Of a stretch of DNA of 64,000 bases, positions 1 to 12,400 are shown one piece after another (position 1 is the stretch's first letter; each line of letters begins with the position of its first letter). The stretch comes from Vandiemenella viatica (lineage: Eukaryota > Arthropoda > Insecta > Orthoptera > Morabidae), in NCBI GenBank assembly GCA_031002005.1, contig CM061918.1:57727478-57791477 (forward strand), written 5' to 3'. The notes under the pieces are model-generated. The model was not told the DNA's origin, did not search any database, and worked only from the letters and a program-made list of their open reading frames with translations. The translations under genes were made by a program, and so were the position numbers.

Positions 1-122
1 TAACTGAGGCAGTTTGGAAATGTTATTTGAACGTTGTTAATATTTCCATACTTTTTGAAAAGTGAATAAAGGGAAAAAAATTGCTTTATATTCTGAACAT
101 GATGTACACACTTTTTCTGCAG

Positions 123-433
123 TTGTTGAATAAGTTGGTGAAGAATTGCCAAAACATTAATTCACTGGCTATACCACATCATCTACTTAATGATGAAAGA
201 AAAGCTAGAGCTTTGGGCAAGCTGAATAAAATGCAGGCACTGCATGTAATGAATTCTAATGAATATAAAAACCCTGTTCATTTGCGTCCGTTAGCTGATG
301 GATGCTGCGAACTTGCCATGCTGAAAGTGGACAGCAGAGTTGAGGTATCCACCACAGATTTGGAGTATTTTATCAGAGTCAAGTGTAAAACACTTACCCA
401 TCTCAAAATGCCATGGGGGTGGTATAAAAGGAG
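123..433 (+). CDS. LRR gene 1, first visible coding exon
   Basis: The acceptor is a polypyrimidine run ending TTTTTCTGCAG at 122 and the donor is GTAAGC at 434. The exon is 311 nt, opens in phase 0 (LLNKLVKNCQN) and leaves two bases (AG) of the next codon. It encodes LRR-like text such as LADGCCELAMLKV and CKTLTHLKMPW. It aligns end to end, without a gap, to the exon at 59458-59768. Confidence 0.85.
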
Positions 434-3400
434 GTAAGCAGCATTGTTCACTCTTTGTCTTGGAATTGTTTTTAGCATACATTCTTGTATTTTGGAATTT
501 GGAATTTTCTGCTACCTAACTATACTACTATTCCATCCAATAAATTATAATTAACAATTAGCCATATCTGACATGAATTTTACCTCAGTAATGGACCATG
601 AAGCAATGTACAAAGATCAATTTTAACATAGATCATTGCCAAAAATTAAGACAGCTGAGCTGCAATTATAAAGGTAGGTAAGATGTAGCAGGTCTTTAGG
701 AATAAGGGCACACAAGAAAATAATAGGTAAAAACTGGTCCTAATGCTTGATAGCAGTCATGGAAGAGGTGTTGGTCCTCTTCTGCAGGATCAGTTAGGCA
801 CAGGTTACCAGATCACATTTTTTTAAAAAAATCCTAGTGCAACATTAGTTCAGGTAATAGATGACATAGGTTCACTTTGTGTTAGTTTCGCTGAGGATGA
901 TGGAGTAGTGACAGTGGGAGATGCGGGGAATAGTACTGATAGAAACAAGAGTTATAATATAGAAAATGACCTGTGGAAGGTGGTAAAGGAGATGCAGCAT
1001 ACCAGGGTTGAGCTCATACAGGTCCAAATTTACCATGACCAGCCAAATTTGAATTATTGCTGTTAGGCATATAAATGTGGAAATGGAAGTGCTACTTGAA
1101 AAAGGCATTAGTTCTGTCTTGGGGGCTGTGCCTGTGAACACCATTGGTAGGAATGGCCTACATCTAGATAGAAGGGGCAAGGGGTTACTTTCTAAGCTGT
1201 TAGCTAAAGCTGTCAGGGAGCCCACTTCCAGTGATGATGGGGTCAGGATTGGGCTTTTTTTATGTTAGGGGCTGCTGTTGAAGGGATAGAAATAGATAAT
1301 ACTGATTGTAGATGGGAAAAAATCACAGTTTTTAAAGAAATAGATGAAGTTGCTGAAACAATAACTGACTGGGGTAGAACTCAGATGGAGGAGGTTAATG
1401 CTGGATAAGGGTGTTACTGGTGAAGTGTAGAAGTATAATGAATAAAATAATAGAATTGAAAAGTTAATAAAGATACATAAACCACTTTTAAACTCACCTA
1501 AATTATTGCAATCCTCAATAGTTCAGTGTGTAAACACTTGATTTTCGTTACGAGACCATATCGCTATTTTTCAACACTTTTCTATGGAATAAAAAATTGT
1601 TTATAATAATAACGAACTGGGAGAAAGTAAAATTTACTGTAAATCAATAATTTCAGGCAGAATAAATAAAGAAAACATGATTTTAAACCGTCGTCAAACA
1701 CACTCGCATTTTCAACACCACATAACAATATGTTTCCAAAAATTTTCGGAACCAACAGATAATTTTTGTGTAATATATAAGAACACTGCATAACATATAA
1801 AACTTTTGAAGCATTCCATGTAGTTAAACAAGCACTAAATAAGTTTTAAACGAAATTACACAGAAGGAAAAAACACCGGCAACTACAGATCGAAATTGTG
1901 GACGATTTAACACATGTCAGCCTAAATAAAATCACTTTCAAAATGTGGAATGAATAAAGCTGGAGGCCGCGCTGCAGATCATTTCTCAAAATAAACATTC
2001 CTTTTAATAGTAGTTTTAATAAAATAGTAAATTGGCTCAATGGCGGCTTCTGGTCTCTCCATTTCGATTTTTGTAAGATTGATAACTTCTAAAATACACC
2101 AAGTTCAGAAGAAAGGTAACCCATCCTGAAAATCAGAGAAATATTAGAACACTGTGAGATAGGTTTCAAAATCTGAATTTGAAAAATCATACAAAATGCT
2201 GAAAAATGTTGAACCATATGGCTGCTTAAGTGAAAACTGTATCACTGCACATTTCACATTTCAATTTTTTACAGCAAACTGAGTAACTTTAGAGGGATAG
2301 CCATCATAAACTAAATCAATCAACAGGTCAAACACTATACACTGTAAAAGTTTGAGCACTTGAGGTTACAGAATTTTCCGAACTATATTTAACAGCGGGA
2401 AGTTACAAGTGTCGTGGGTCCAAGGGTATGTAACAATTGACGGGCATGAGGACGGAACATTTGATCGAAAGTCTGTGAAGCAGCCCCTGTGCTTCAAGGA
2501 GCCACTTTTGGCCACCCAAGGCCTTCTGGTAGTCCCGGAAATGGTGCAAACCACGCTGCTTCGGCAGACATGATGAATTCTACGGAACGTGTGACTTAAA
2601 AATTTTAAGATGATACTTTGAAAATTCTTAATAAGGGGTCAATAAGTTTTATTCCTCTTCATTACTTGCAGTTTAGGAAATTATTTGTCCGATAGCCAAT
2701 TTCAACTGTAGTTGTAACTTTGAAGAATATATTGAAATTTTTTATTTAAACAGTGCATATTTGTTATTAGTGCATATTATCCTTTACTTTCCTGAAGATA
2801 ATGAGGGAAGTGGTGACCGTAATTTCTTACAGATGATTTATACAGACTTATACATGGTTTAACAGTTTGATCAGTGAATATTTTTACAGTACTGAAAGCA
2901 AGTGTGAGGTTAGTTGACATAATCAAATCAATACTTCAACCCCGATATTGGTTTGTTCCCTTACAAGAAGTATGAATTTAAACTTCTCACATTCTGAATT
3001 ATTATTATGACTTCAGTGTACGAGTTGATTACTATTATATGGAGAAATATACTTACAGTGTATTAAAGAGATCCTTCATGTAAAAAGAATTTTTGTTCGG
3101 TTAATTGAAAGGTTTGTGGATCTTGTGGGTCATTAGTGCTGTTGGATTAAAAGAGATAACTGTGCATTAAAAGGCCATGTAATCAAAGTTATGGGCTACA
3201 ACAAGTTAAAAGTAAATGTTCATAGTATAATAACTACTATGTCAAAGCTGGCAAACATCATCATATTTTTCATGAGATTTCATATTTATTAACTTGATGA
3301 TGGTATTACCAAACTGTATTAGGTTGACGATAAGAACTTACACATCCATAGGTCACACTACCTTTGGCCATTCCTAAAACCATGTCCCAAATTTGCTACT

Positions 3401-6400
3401 ATCTAATCATTTGACTGTAGTAACAAAGCTATGCAAGAATCCTCATTAAAGGTGTTTCTCACTGCCATGTAATATTTTATTAGATTTGTCATATTGCCTA
3501 CTGTAGTAAATTCTATGTACTTACAATTCAATTTTTTCTTTACTTCAAATGTAAATAATTGGGATTAATAGTTGCTATAAATCAGATATTTGTGTATTAT
3601 ACTGATGGTTTGATTGGTTTTCAGCTCCATTAATCTGCAGCTCAAAATGAACAGTTCACTGATATACTTAGAACTGAATGACTACGGTTTCCGAATTTTA
3701 AATACTGAGGATCTTGAGGCCTTCATTATGCTGGGCCATCTGTCAACTCTCCATACACTGATCTTAAATGGTTACTGGATATGTTTTGTTGAAGAGAGTT
3801 CACATGTCTTGAGGTAAGTACTTTAGCTTTCCTGAAATCCTTAAAACTGTTGCTTATTAAACGTAATTGAAATTTCCTTTTGTTGTCATTAATAAATTTC
3901 ACTTTACTGTATATATCCATATTTTTATATTTTTGTGATGGCCTGTTATAATGTGTAGTAAACATTTCTGATTTCTTCATACTTATTTAAATTTAATTCA
4001 TATTTCTGAGACTTTTTCAGTAATTGCTGTACTTAAAATGTGAAATATCTCTTCATTACAAATATTATATTATCATGTTTTCTTCATTATGTCTCACAGA
4101 TCAGGTGGTCTTTCTAATCTGCAGATGCTTGAAATAAGTGACTGCTTCGAAAGGGATAATTTTATGGATGCCATCTATATTGGCTGTCCTCAGCTTCAAG
4201 AACTGCGGCTGAATGGCGTGGATCTCAGTGATGAATCACTCAGACAATTACGTTGCCTCACAAAACTAGAGACGTAAGTGTCTGGATTACTGTACCTGAT
4301 CTTTATGAAAATATTAGAGTAGCTATTGAACTGGTAAAATACTTACCAAATACAAAGGAAAATTAACTGTGATTAATATAAGCAATATACAAAGAAATAC
4401 AATATTTGAGGCATAGCCCTTACTCATCACTGTAGAAGTTTGAGCACATAACTTGGTTTACAACAGCACCTATCATTAATCCAGCCAAGTAATTGGCATA
4501 GTTTATCTTTTCTTTCCATATTAATAACACGTCATGGCAAGAAAGTACACAGGACCAAAAACAAAAAGGAATTAGGCCACTGCCTTCTAAAGGAACCATC
4601 CTGGCATTCACCAGGAGTAATTTGGGGAAACCATGGAAAATCAAAATCTGGATGGTTGGACATAGATTTGAACCTGTGTCCTCCCGAATGTGAGGCCAAA
4701 GTGTTATCACTCTTCACTTGGTCATATTTTCCTGCTCCATTATGCTTGACATAGGTAGTACCTATGAAAGTTATTCTTATCTCATTATTATAGATTTTTT
4801 TCGAGCAAGAAAAGCATTGTAGTTTGTATAAAAAACAATATACCTCAATGTTTTTAAATTTACTTTCCCAGTTATTAAATGTTTAATTTTTATACTGTGA
4901 CATACCTATAGATTGCAGCAGATGACTTTGAATATTAGTGGTGGTATACAACTTAGGCTTGCAGGTCTTCCTCCTCTGTATTTAATCTCTTTCACTAAAT
5001 GTTATCCTTTCTTCTTTTTTAAAATAAGTGTCTAATTTAAATCATCTTTTAGTGAAGAGGGACATGTTACCATACAATGTAACATAAATGTTGATGTTGA
5101 AGAAAAGATGTCATGGTGATGTTGAATGTAATTGTTTGGAATGTTCAGTATAGCATGATTTTTAGAGGTGGTTAATAGATGTGGTTGCTTGCTTGGATTA
5201 TTAGATATAAAAGTTTAGGTAGACCACGAACTAGTACTATTACCACTGTTCAAACAATAATTGGGGTCACACTTTTGACCTGTTGCAAACACGTTCTATG
5301 GAATCTGGTTGTGAGATAAACACATCTACTAGCAAGTTTGAGAGTGACAGGTACCAATTAGAATGTTAAACTTATTCAGGGAAAGTTATCCAGTTACTCT
5401 TAGTATCTGTTCTCACAAAAGGAATTAATTAACTTGTAATAATTAAGAAAGAAAAACCAATCCAGTTACAACAGACATGAAAGTTTAATAAAAATTCATT
5501 TAGTTTGACCCGGTAACAGACCACATCACAACCTCAACAATGAATAATGGACTCCAATCCTTGGAATTTGAAACAGTTGTACTACATCAACACATCTTCC
5601 ATACAACACATATACATGTTTTTCTCAAGGCACCTATGTACTTTCAACTCAAGTTCATCCTGCCACTTTCATGATTCACAAATATAAAATGAGTTACAAC
5701 TGCATTCTTTTCTGTATTCTTACTACTAATAATCTTTTCTAAACACCTACACAAACCAACCAACAAAATATGATTGCTTCAAAACAGCATGGTCTCTCAT
5801 CTTCCTGCTCCTTTCCTCCAATCACACGTGTTCTTTTCATTGTGTGCCTTACATTATCCTACTACAAACTTCTGCATATGTTTCCATTGTAAATACTCTA
5901 TACTATTCTAACCACTCCACTACCTATCAAAATACCTGGAGCATTGCTCCTGCTAGTCTTTTCTTTCGAAATAGTTAATCCCTTGACTTTGTCATTTCTC
6001 TGACCAAAATAATCTGCCATTTAGGTTTGCTTAGCCAAAGTTCCCAATTTTTGTTATAAAGATATCCTAACTATAATGCACAAATGAGACAATCAGAACA
6101 TGAATAATTGGCCAGTGACTACAATAGGAATTCTTTGTCTCTATGGATATTAAGATGAAGGGTTCATATTTATTTCAATTAGCAGATAACATACATATTT
6201 ATGCTACAGGAAACATGCTACAGGTAGTACCAGTCAAAATGACTGATTTGGTGGGAAATTTTTTTTGGCAGCTGACAAAAAAAGAACTTGCAATCTCATG
6301 AGACAAGTTATCAATGACTTTATGCAGCCTGACACAATTTACCTTCTTGGAACTATGTCAAGTTATGAGGCCTAGCTGGGCTAGTATAAAATTGGTCTTA

Positions 6401-9400
6401 CTGTGTGGGTTTAGCATTGAATCACTCATGCTTCTCAAATATTCCACTTACTTTCTTGGGATTCACGCTGCTTTTATGGATGTACGAGGGCTATCCAGAA
6501 AGTAACAGATGTTTTGAAACAAAAAATTAAACAAAGTGAAAAAAACCCCACTTTTTATCATATAAATTTTGGAGGTAAACTCTTAGGCTACATATTCGCC
6601 ATTTAATTTAAGGCATTTATCTTAACATAGTACAAGCTTTTCAATACCCTCTCTATAGAAATCTGCCACCTGTGAGCTCAACCACTGGTTTACACCTGCA
6701 TGCAGTTCAGAGTCAGTGGCAAAGCATTGCGTAGCAAGCCACGTCTTCATTGCTGGGAACAGGTGGTAGTCGCTTGGCGCCAAATCCGGGCTGTATGGCA
6801 GATGATAGAAAACTTCCCATCTAAAACCATCCAAGAGCTTGTAAGGACAAAAGCTGATACTAGGGCTGAGTATCAGGCTTCAGTACCCTTAGTTGAATTT
6901 CTACTTGAAATAAAATCTTCTCTGAATCTGCTTCTATACTTTTAAATTGAACATGTGCCTGCCTGGAATATTTAACTATAAAGCTTATCAGCTGCTACCA
7001 AGCTTATTTGAACCAAAAGCTTAGAAAAGGTTACTATACAATGCTAAAATATTTGAAAAATCCACTTTTTGAAAATTTTTAAAGTTTATTAAAAATCACA
7101 TTTGTAAAAACAGCATTTACAGTCAAATAGGCTATCGGACTAAACTTTTTCAAACAAATTGTAGATTTTGAAGTGATAGAATTTCATCAACCGAGCCCCA
7201 TTGAAAATTTTACAACTTCATAGTCTTTACTATTAACTTCACATCAACCAACCTAACTGGCAATCACTTCAGCACACGCCCGACACATTCTTGCGCAGGT
7301 CCAATACACGCCATGTTCCCGGGATAAAGACAACAAGACGAAATCGAAAGAAAGACAGACAGCTGGCCTGAGCATTCAAATTTATACCCTCAACTGCCTG
7401 CTTGATGTATACTGACGCTTTCCAAAAATAGTGTAAAAAAGGTTTAATTATAGAATGTGTTCTAAATTTAATCGTGTTTACCCTGACATTCAAGGATTAT
7501 GAGAAGTGTTTAGTAAAAATTCTCAAATAATTTCTTTCTGGTAAACGAATTTAGTTTTCAGGTGCATTGGTAAAAAGTTTCCGAAAGTTAATTAGTGATT
7601 CACCGAGATGTGTGTTAATTCTGGCAAATTTTAGGTGACCCGGTTGGATTTCAAATTATCGTGATAAAATTATTGTCATTATATTCTCCTTTAATTCCTG
7701 ATTAAAATGGTGTAAATATTATTATTATCGGTGGTGTAATAGCAAAGTTATTAGTTTGTCAAAAATCGTTTTTGAAACTGTTTAGCAGATACTTGGTTTT
7801 TTAGTTATAATTATTCAAGTGTTGTTTATGTCAAAAAGGTGTAGTTATCTGAATTTTCTTTGAATTAAGCTACGCTTTTCCATCAATGTTTTATTTATGG
7901 AAGTGACTTGGTTTACTTGCAAATAAATCTCGAAAACTACCACGTGTGGTTTATGACAAAATAATTTTAAAAATTGGTTTAATATCTGTTATACTGCATG
8001 GAATGTTCTGAAATTTTAATATGTGATACTGGATGTTACGTTCTTTCAGGAAATCTACTTTTTAGTTCAGGAAATTATTGGAAACATATGTTTAAAAATT
8101 TTGAAAGTGAAAGTGTATTTAACGAAGTGTTTAAAATTTTATTTTCTTTATTTACACGGTCTGAAACTACGGAATTTTTGTGAATTTAGCTTTCTTTTAA
8201 ATTATTATTATTATGAAATTGCTTTACTGTATCTAAAAGTGTCGAGAATTAGTGAAATTATCACTTAACCAAAATCTATTGTTTACAAGTTGGATAATAA
8301 TTGATTACACTACTCCAGCTTAGTTTAAAAGTTCTTTACTATTATAAAATGTTTATTTAGAGGTTATATTGTATGTTAAGTGGCTTTACTGTTTTTACAT
8401 CGGTTCATTTACTGAGTTAGGTAGCAGTATCAGCTTCTGCATGAAACGGTTTCTCATATCCTATGATTGCAAATTGAAAAATTAGTTAGTGGTTACTATA
8501 AAGCTTACTCCCTTCCTTATGCTCTGTAGCTATCAAAACTAGAATTTATCCAAATTCTAAGGTACTTTCAAGCTCTTGGGAATGGTTGGCTGTGTGTAGA
8601 CGAGTGTTGTCGTGGAGAAACAAAACTTTCTCGCTGAGTTTTCCCCAATGCTTGTTTTGTATCGTGCGTCTTAATTTTCTGAGTGTTTTTGCAATACCCC
8701 TCTGAATTGACTGTTCGGCCAAGTTCAAGAAAATCAACGAGAATCACTCCCTGAGCGGCCCAAACACAGTATCCATGATTTTTCCTGCTGACAGCGTTTG
8801 CAGATACGTCCTCGGTTTCCTGTGCGAATGCGTGTGTCCCCATTCCATCAACTGCAGTTTTGTTTCACAGAAGACATGCTTTACCCAAGTCTCGTCACCA
8901 ATTACGATACAACTGATAACTTGGTTTCCACTTTTGTAGTAGTCTTCCAGAAATGTCAGTGCTGCAGGAAGTCTCTGTGTTTTGTGGTCTTCCATTAGGA
9001 TTTTCGGAACCATATGGCACAAAATCTGTGGTAAGCAAGTTTACCAACCACAATTTCATGAACTAAACTCCATCAAATTTGGGGTAAATATTGTGAGAGT
9101 TCTGTAATCATGAAACGGCGATTTTCAAGGATTTTTTCGTTGATTTACCACCACCAATTCATCACTCACAAGACTAGGCCTACAACTGTGATCCTCGTCG
9201 TGAACATTTGTTCGGCCGTTTTTAAAATCAATGCACCACTGCCTCACTTGGCTTTCACTCATTATTCCTTGGCTGTGCACATCACAAATCTGGCTATCAA
9301 TTCCAATTGGTTTATGATTTTTTGCCAACAAAACCTTATCACAGCTCGCACTTCACAACTGGCAGGATTTTCAATTGCAGCACTCATTTTAACACTCCAC

Positions 9401-12400
9401 TTTATAAAAAAAAGTATGATAGGCATGATGTACAAGCTAACACGGCTGGATACGTACTGAGTGTAGGAACACTCTGACGTCAAGATGGCGGCACTAGCCC
9501 TACCCACTGCCACACCAGGTCAAATCGTCTGTTACTTTCGGGATAGCCCTCGTATTACTACCAACATTTCAGTGCCAAACCTGGGGCCTTCATGAGGGCT
9601 GTATAGAAGTGAAATATCACTTGTGACAGTTTTTACACCACTCCATCGTAGATCTCACTGAGCTAATTGTTTTGGTTACTGGCATTAGGTGTCAGCGGTT
9701 CCAGAGATGTTGTTGTCAGAGATTTTGTGTTGCGATTGTTCACGAGTGCACATTACCACATTTCGCATACGCTATAGCCGCCATATTTATTGCATCTAGT
9801 TTCTGCTGCTGCCAACATTTCAGTCCCAACTTCAGGCGTTCTTGAGGTTACTTCAGGCTAATGTAACACTGAGAGTAGCTGTATACAAAAGGTAACATGA
9901 TGCTAGCGAAAAGTGTCAAATTGTATACCTTGCGCTAATAATTGATAGTAAGTGGTATGTTACAAATGTTTTTTGGATGGAATAGGGAAAAATAACCCAT
10001 CACTAACTGCAGATAATGCCGGAGAGCCAGACAAACACAAACAGTACTTCAGTTAATAACCTTACTGTTATAGGAGACGAGAACTTATGGGAAGCAGAAA
10101 AATATGATCACATCCAAACGTATCATATGAATGTACCAAAGTTGAAATAAGAGGAAAGAGTGTTGATTGCACTAGTGACGGGAGGGAGAAATTGCTTATA
10201 TAAAAATGATGAAGTGCATGGAAAGCTCTGAATGTTCACTCACATTCAATACAACTGCATGAATGGTTCCTTTTTGACCATTAGGTTTTGAACAGTGGTG
10301 ATGGGGATGACAGAAATGACAATGCTGGAAATGTTTCTTCCAGAAATGAAATTAATCATAAGGAAATAATTAAAGATGTATTTAAATAGTTAAAAATGAT
10401 TGTTAAAACAGGATAAATGAATAAATTACATATACCCTGATGTGATGTCAAGTGAGGTGGATCAAGGTACAAGTGACATGGCCTATGATGGTATCTGTGC
10501 CACCAGTGGTATGGTTACAATATGAAGATGAGTGGGATGGTTTAGGAACATCAGATGGTTGGTATTTATAAACAAGAGCATTTTTCAAGTTACATGGTCA
10601 CCTGGAAGAATTGTGGGATTTTTCAGAAAGGTTAGAAAGAAGAATGGAGCCCATTTTTTAGGAAAGATATGAGTATGTATGTTACAGTTATAACAAAACA
10701 ATTAGTTCTTGGTTTACTGGTCATGAGAGAAATAGATCAGAACAATAGAATTGAAGTTGGACTGAGCATGGTGGGTTTCAGTCCTCACATTTGGGAAGAC
10801 GTGGGTTCGAATACTCATTCGGACATCCAGATTTGGGTTTTCTGTGGTTTCCCCAAATTACTCCAGGTGAATGATGGGATGCTTCCTTCAAAAGGCCATT
10901 GCCAAATTCCTTTCCTGTTTCTTATCCCCAATCCTATCACTTCTGTAATGGCCCCAACGTCAATGAGGTGTAATACCATAAGTAAAAAAAAAAAAAAAAA
11001 GAAAATTGCATTTGGTTTTGCATTTTGCATAGTGGGTGAATAGTGTGCTGGATAATTGTGCCTCAAGATATCTGTTTGCTGATCTGTTCATGGGGTATAA
11101 GAGAGTTGCTGGAGTATAGGGGGATGAAATCTTGGTCAGAGTGGATACGACTGTCTTGAATGAATAGGCTTTAGAAGAGAGAGCACTTTTTCTACTACAG
11201 GTGGTATCTGTCAAATTGTAGGTATAACTGTAGGTTTGTGGTTAGCTGTGGACAGAATTGTGTCTACTCTTTTCATATTAATATTCTTAAAGCTCCTTGG
11301 TTTCCTAGATAGCATAAAAATGCAGTTTTACTAGGAAATAATTTTAACTATTTTATGATTACTGATGTGAATCACAACTATGCTTTACTTTGATCACTAA
11401 CTATCAGAAATTGCATAAGAACAAAGTTTTTCTCAGCGTTGAGAATTGATGTAGTCTTTTTGGGAGACAAGTCAAGTAATCCAGGCGTTTCCACACAATA
11501 TTTCGGCAGTCTCAAACTAAGTCGCAATCTTCTGGTGAAGTGCCATCTCTGTCGGAAGGCTACGTTCTTATAGCCTCCGGATGCGCACGTGGCTGTCGTG
11601 CGCACAGCTGGTTGATGGACTCAGTCAGCGCCTTGGCAGTAGAGTGGGGATAGCACTGGTAGGAGGCTGGTTAAGTTGGTCTGCGGCTGTCGTGCAGTAC
11701 ACTTCAGCACGCTGATGACATACTCCATTAATGACTGGCATTCAAGCTTCACTTAGTTGGTTTCCACAGTCCCGGTTGAAGAGATTAGGTGTGGTGTAAA
11801 TTTCAACTGCTTCTGTAAGAATACTGTCCCAGAAGTTCCTGGTATGCGCCAGTATCCTGGTGCTTTCAAAATCATGGCCATGGCTGTGTTCCGCTACCAC
11901 AGATTTTTCACTCTGCCCCAGACGAATGTGTCGTGCATTTTCCAGACTGGTTAATGCAGTGTACCATCTGGCCTATGTATTTCATTCCGCATTCACATGG
12001 AATGCTATAAACTCCCGATGTTCAGAGTGCTAGTTCGTCTTTGGGGGAGCGTAAGATGTTCTTCAGCTTTGGTGGCAGTAGGAAGATGGTCTTAATTCCA
12101 TTTTTACCCAGAACTCTACCAAACCTCAACGTTGCAGCACCAGAGTATAGCAATAAGGCTAGGTGATCCAGTGGCTCGTTCTCAGTGTTATTAAGCCTGT
12201 GTTTCAGTTCTCAGAATGCCAATCTTATCTGATGCTCCGAGTACCCGTTGCATCTGAATGTCTGCCGCAGATGGTTAAGTTTGGCCAGTAGACAGTCAAC
12301 ATCACATATAGCTTGCACCCTGTGTACTAGTATGGTGAGCACCATACTGTGCTGTACTGGGTGGTGATGCATTAAGCAGCGATGTCTGGAATACTCACAA

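Larger units (their letters stand above)
6485..9552 (-). mobile_element. Mariner (DD34D) element interrupted by a 1.73-kb insertion
   Basis: Terminal inverted repeats CGAGGGCTATCC(A/C)GAAAGTAACAGA lie at both ends and are flanked by TA (6483-6484 and 9553-9554), the target duplication of Tc1/mariner elements. Removing the insertion at 6840-8570 and one 4-bp duplication leaves about 1.33 kb, the normal mariner length. The TIRs match at about 24 of 26 positions, so the copy is moderately young, but its transposase is frameshifted. It lies in LRR intron 3, opposite to the gene. Confidence 0.92.

Noticed and set aside
872..1225. Minus-strand 117-codon frame over the SGNH-like remnant
   Set aside because: No motif; the plus strand carries recognisable retroelement text.
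6836..8580. 10-bp direct repeat CAAGAGCTTG as target duplication of the mariner insert
   Set aside because: The two copies are reverse complements, not direct repeats. Only AGCT is a true direct duplication that restores the mariner frame.
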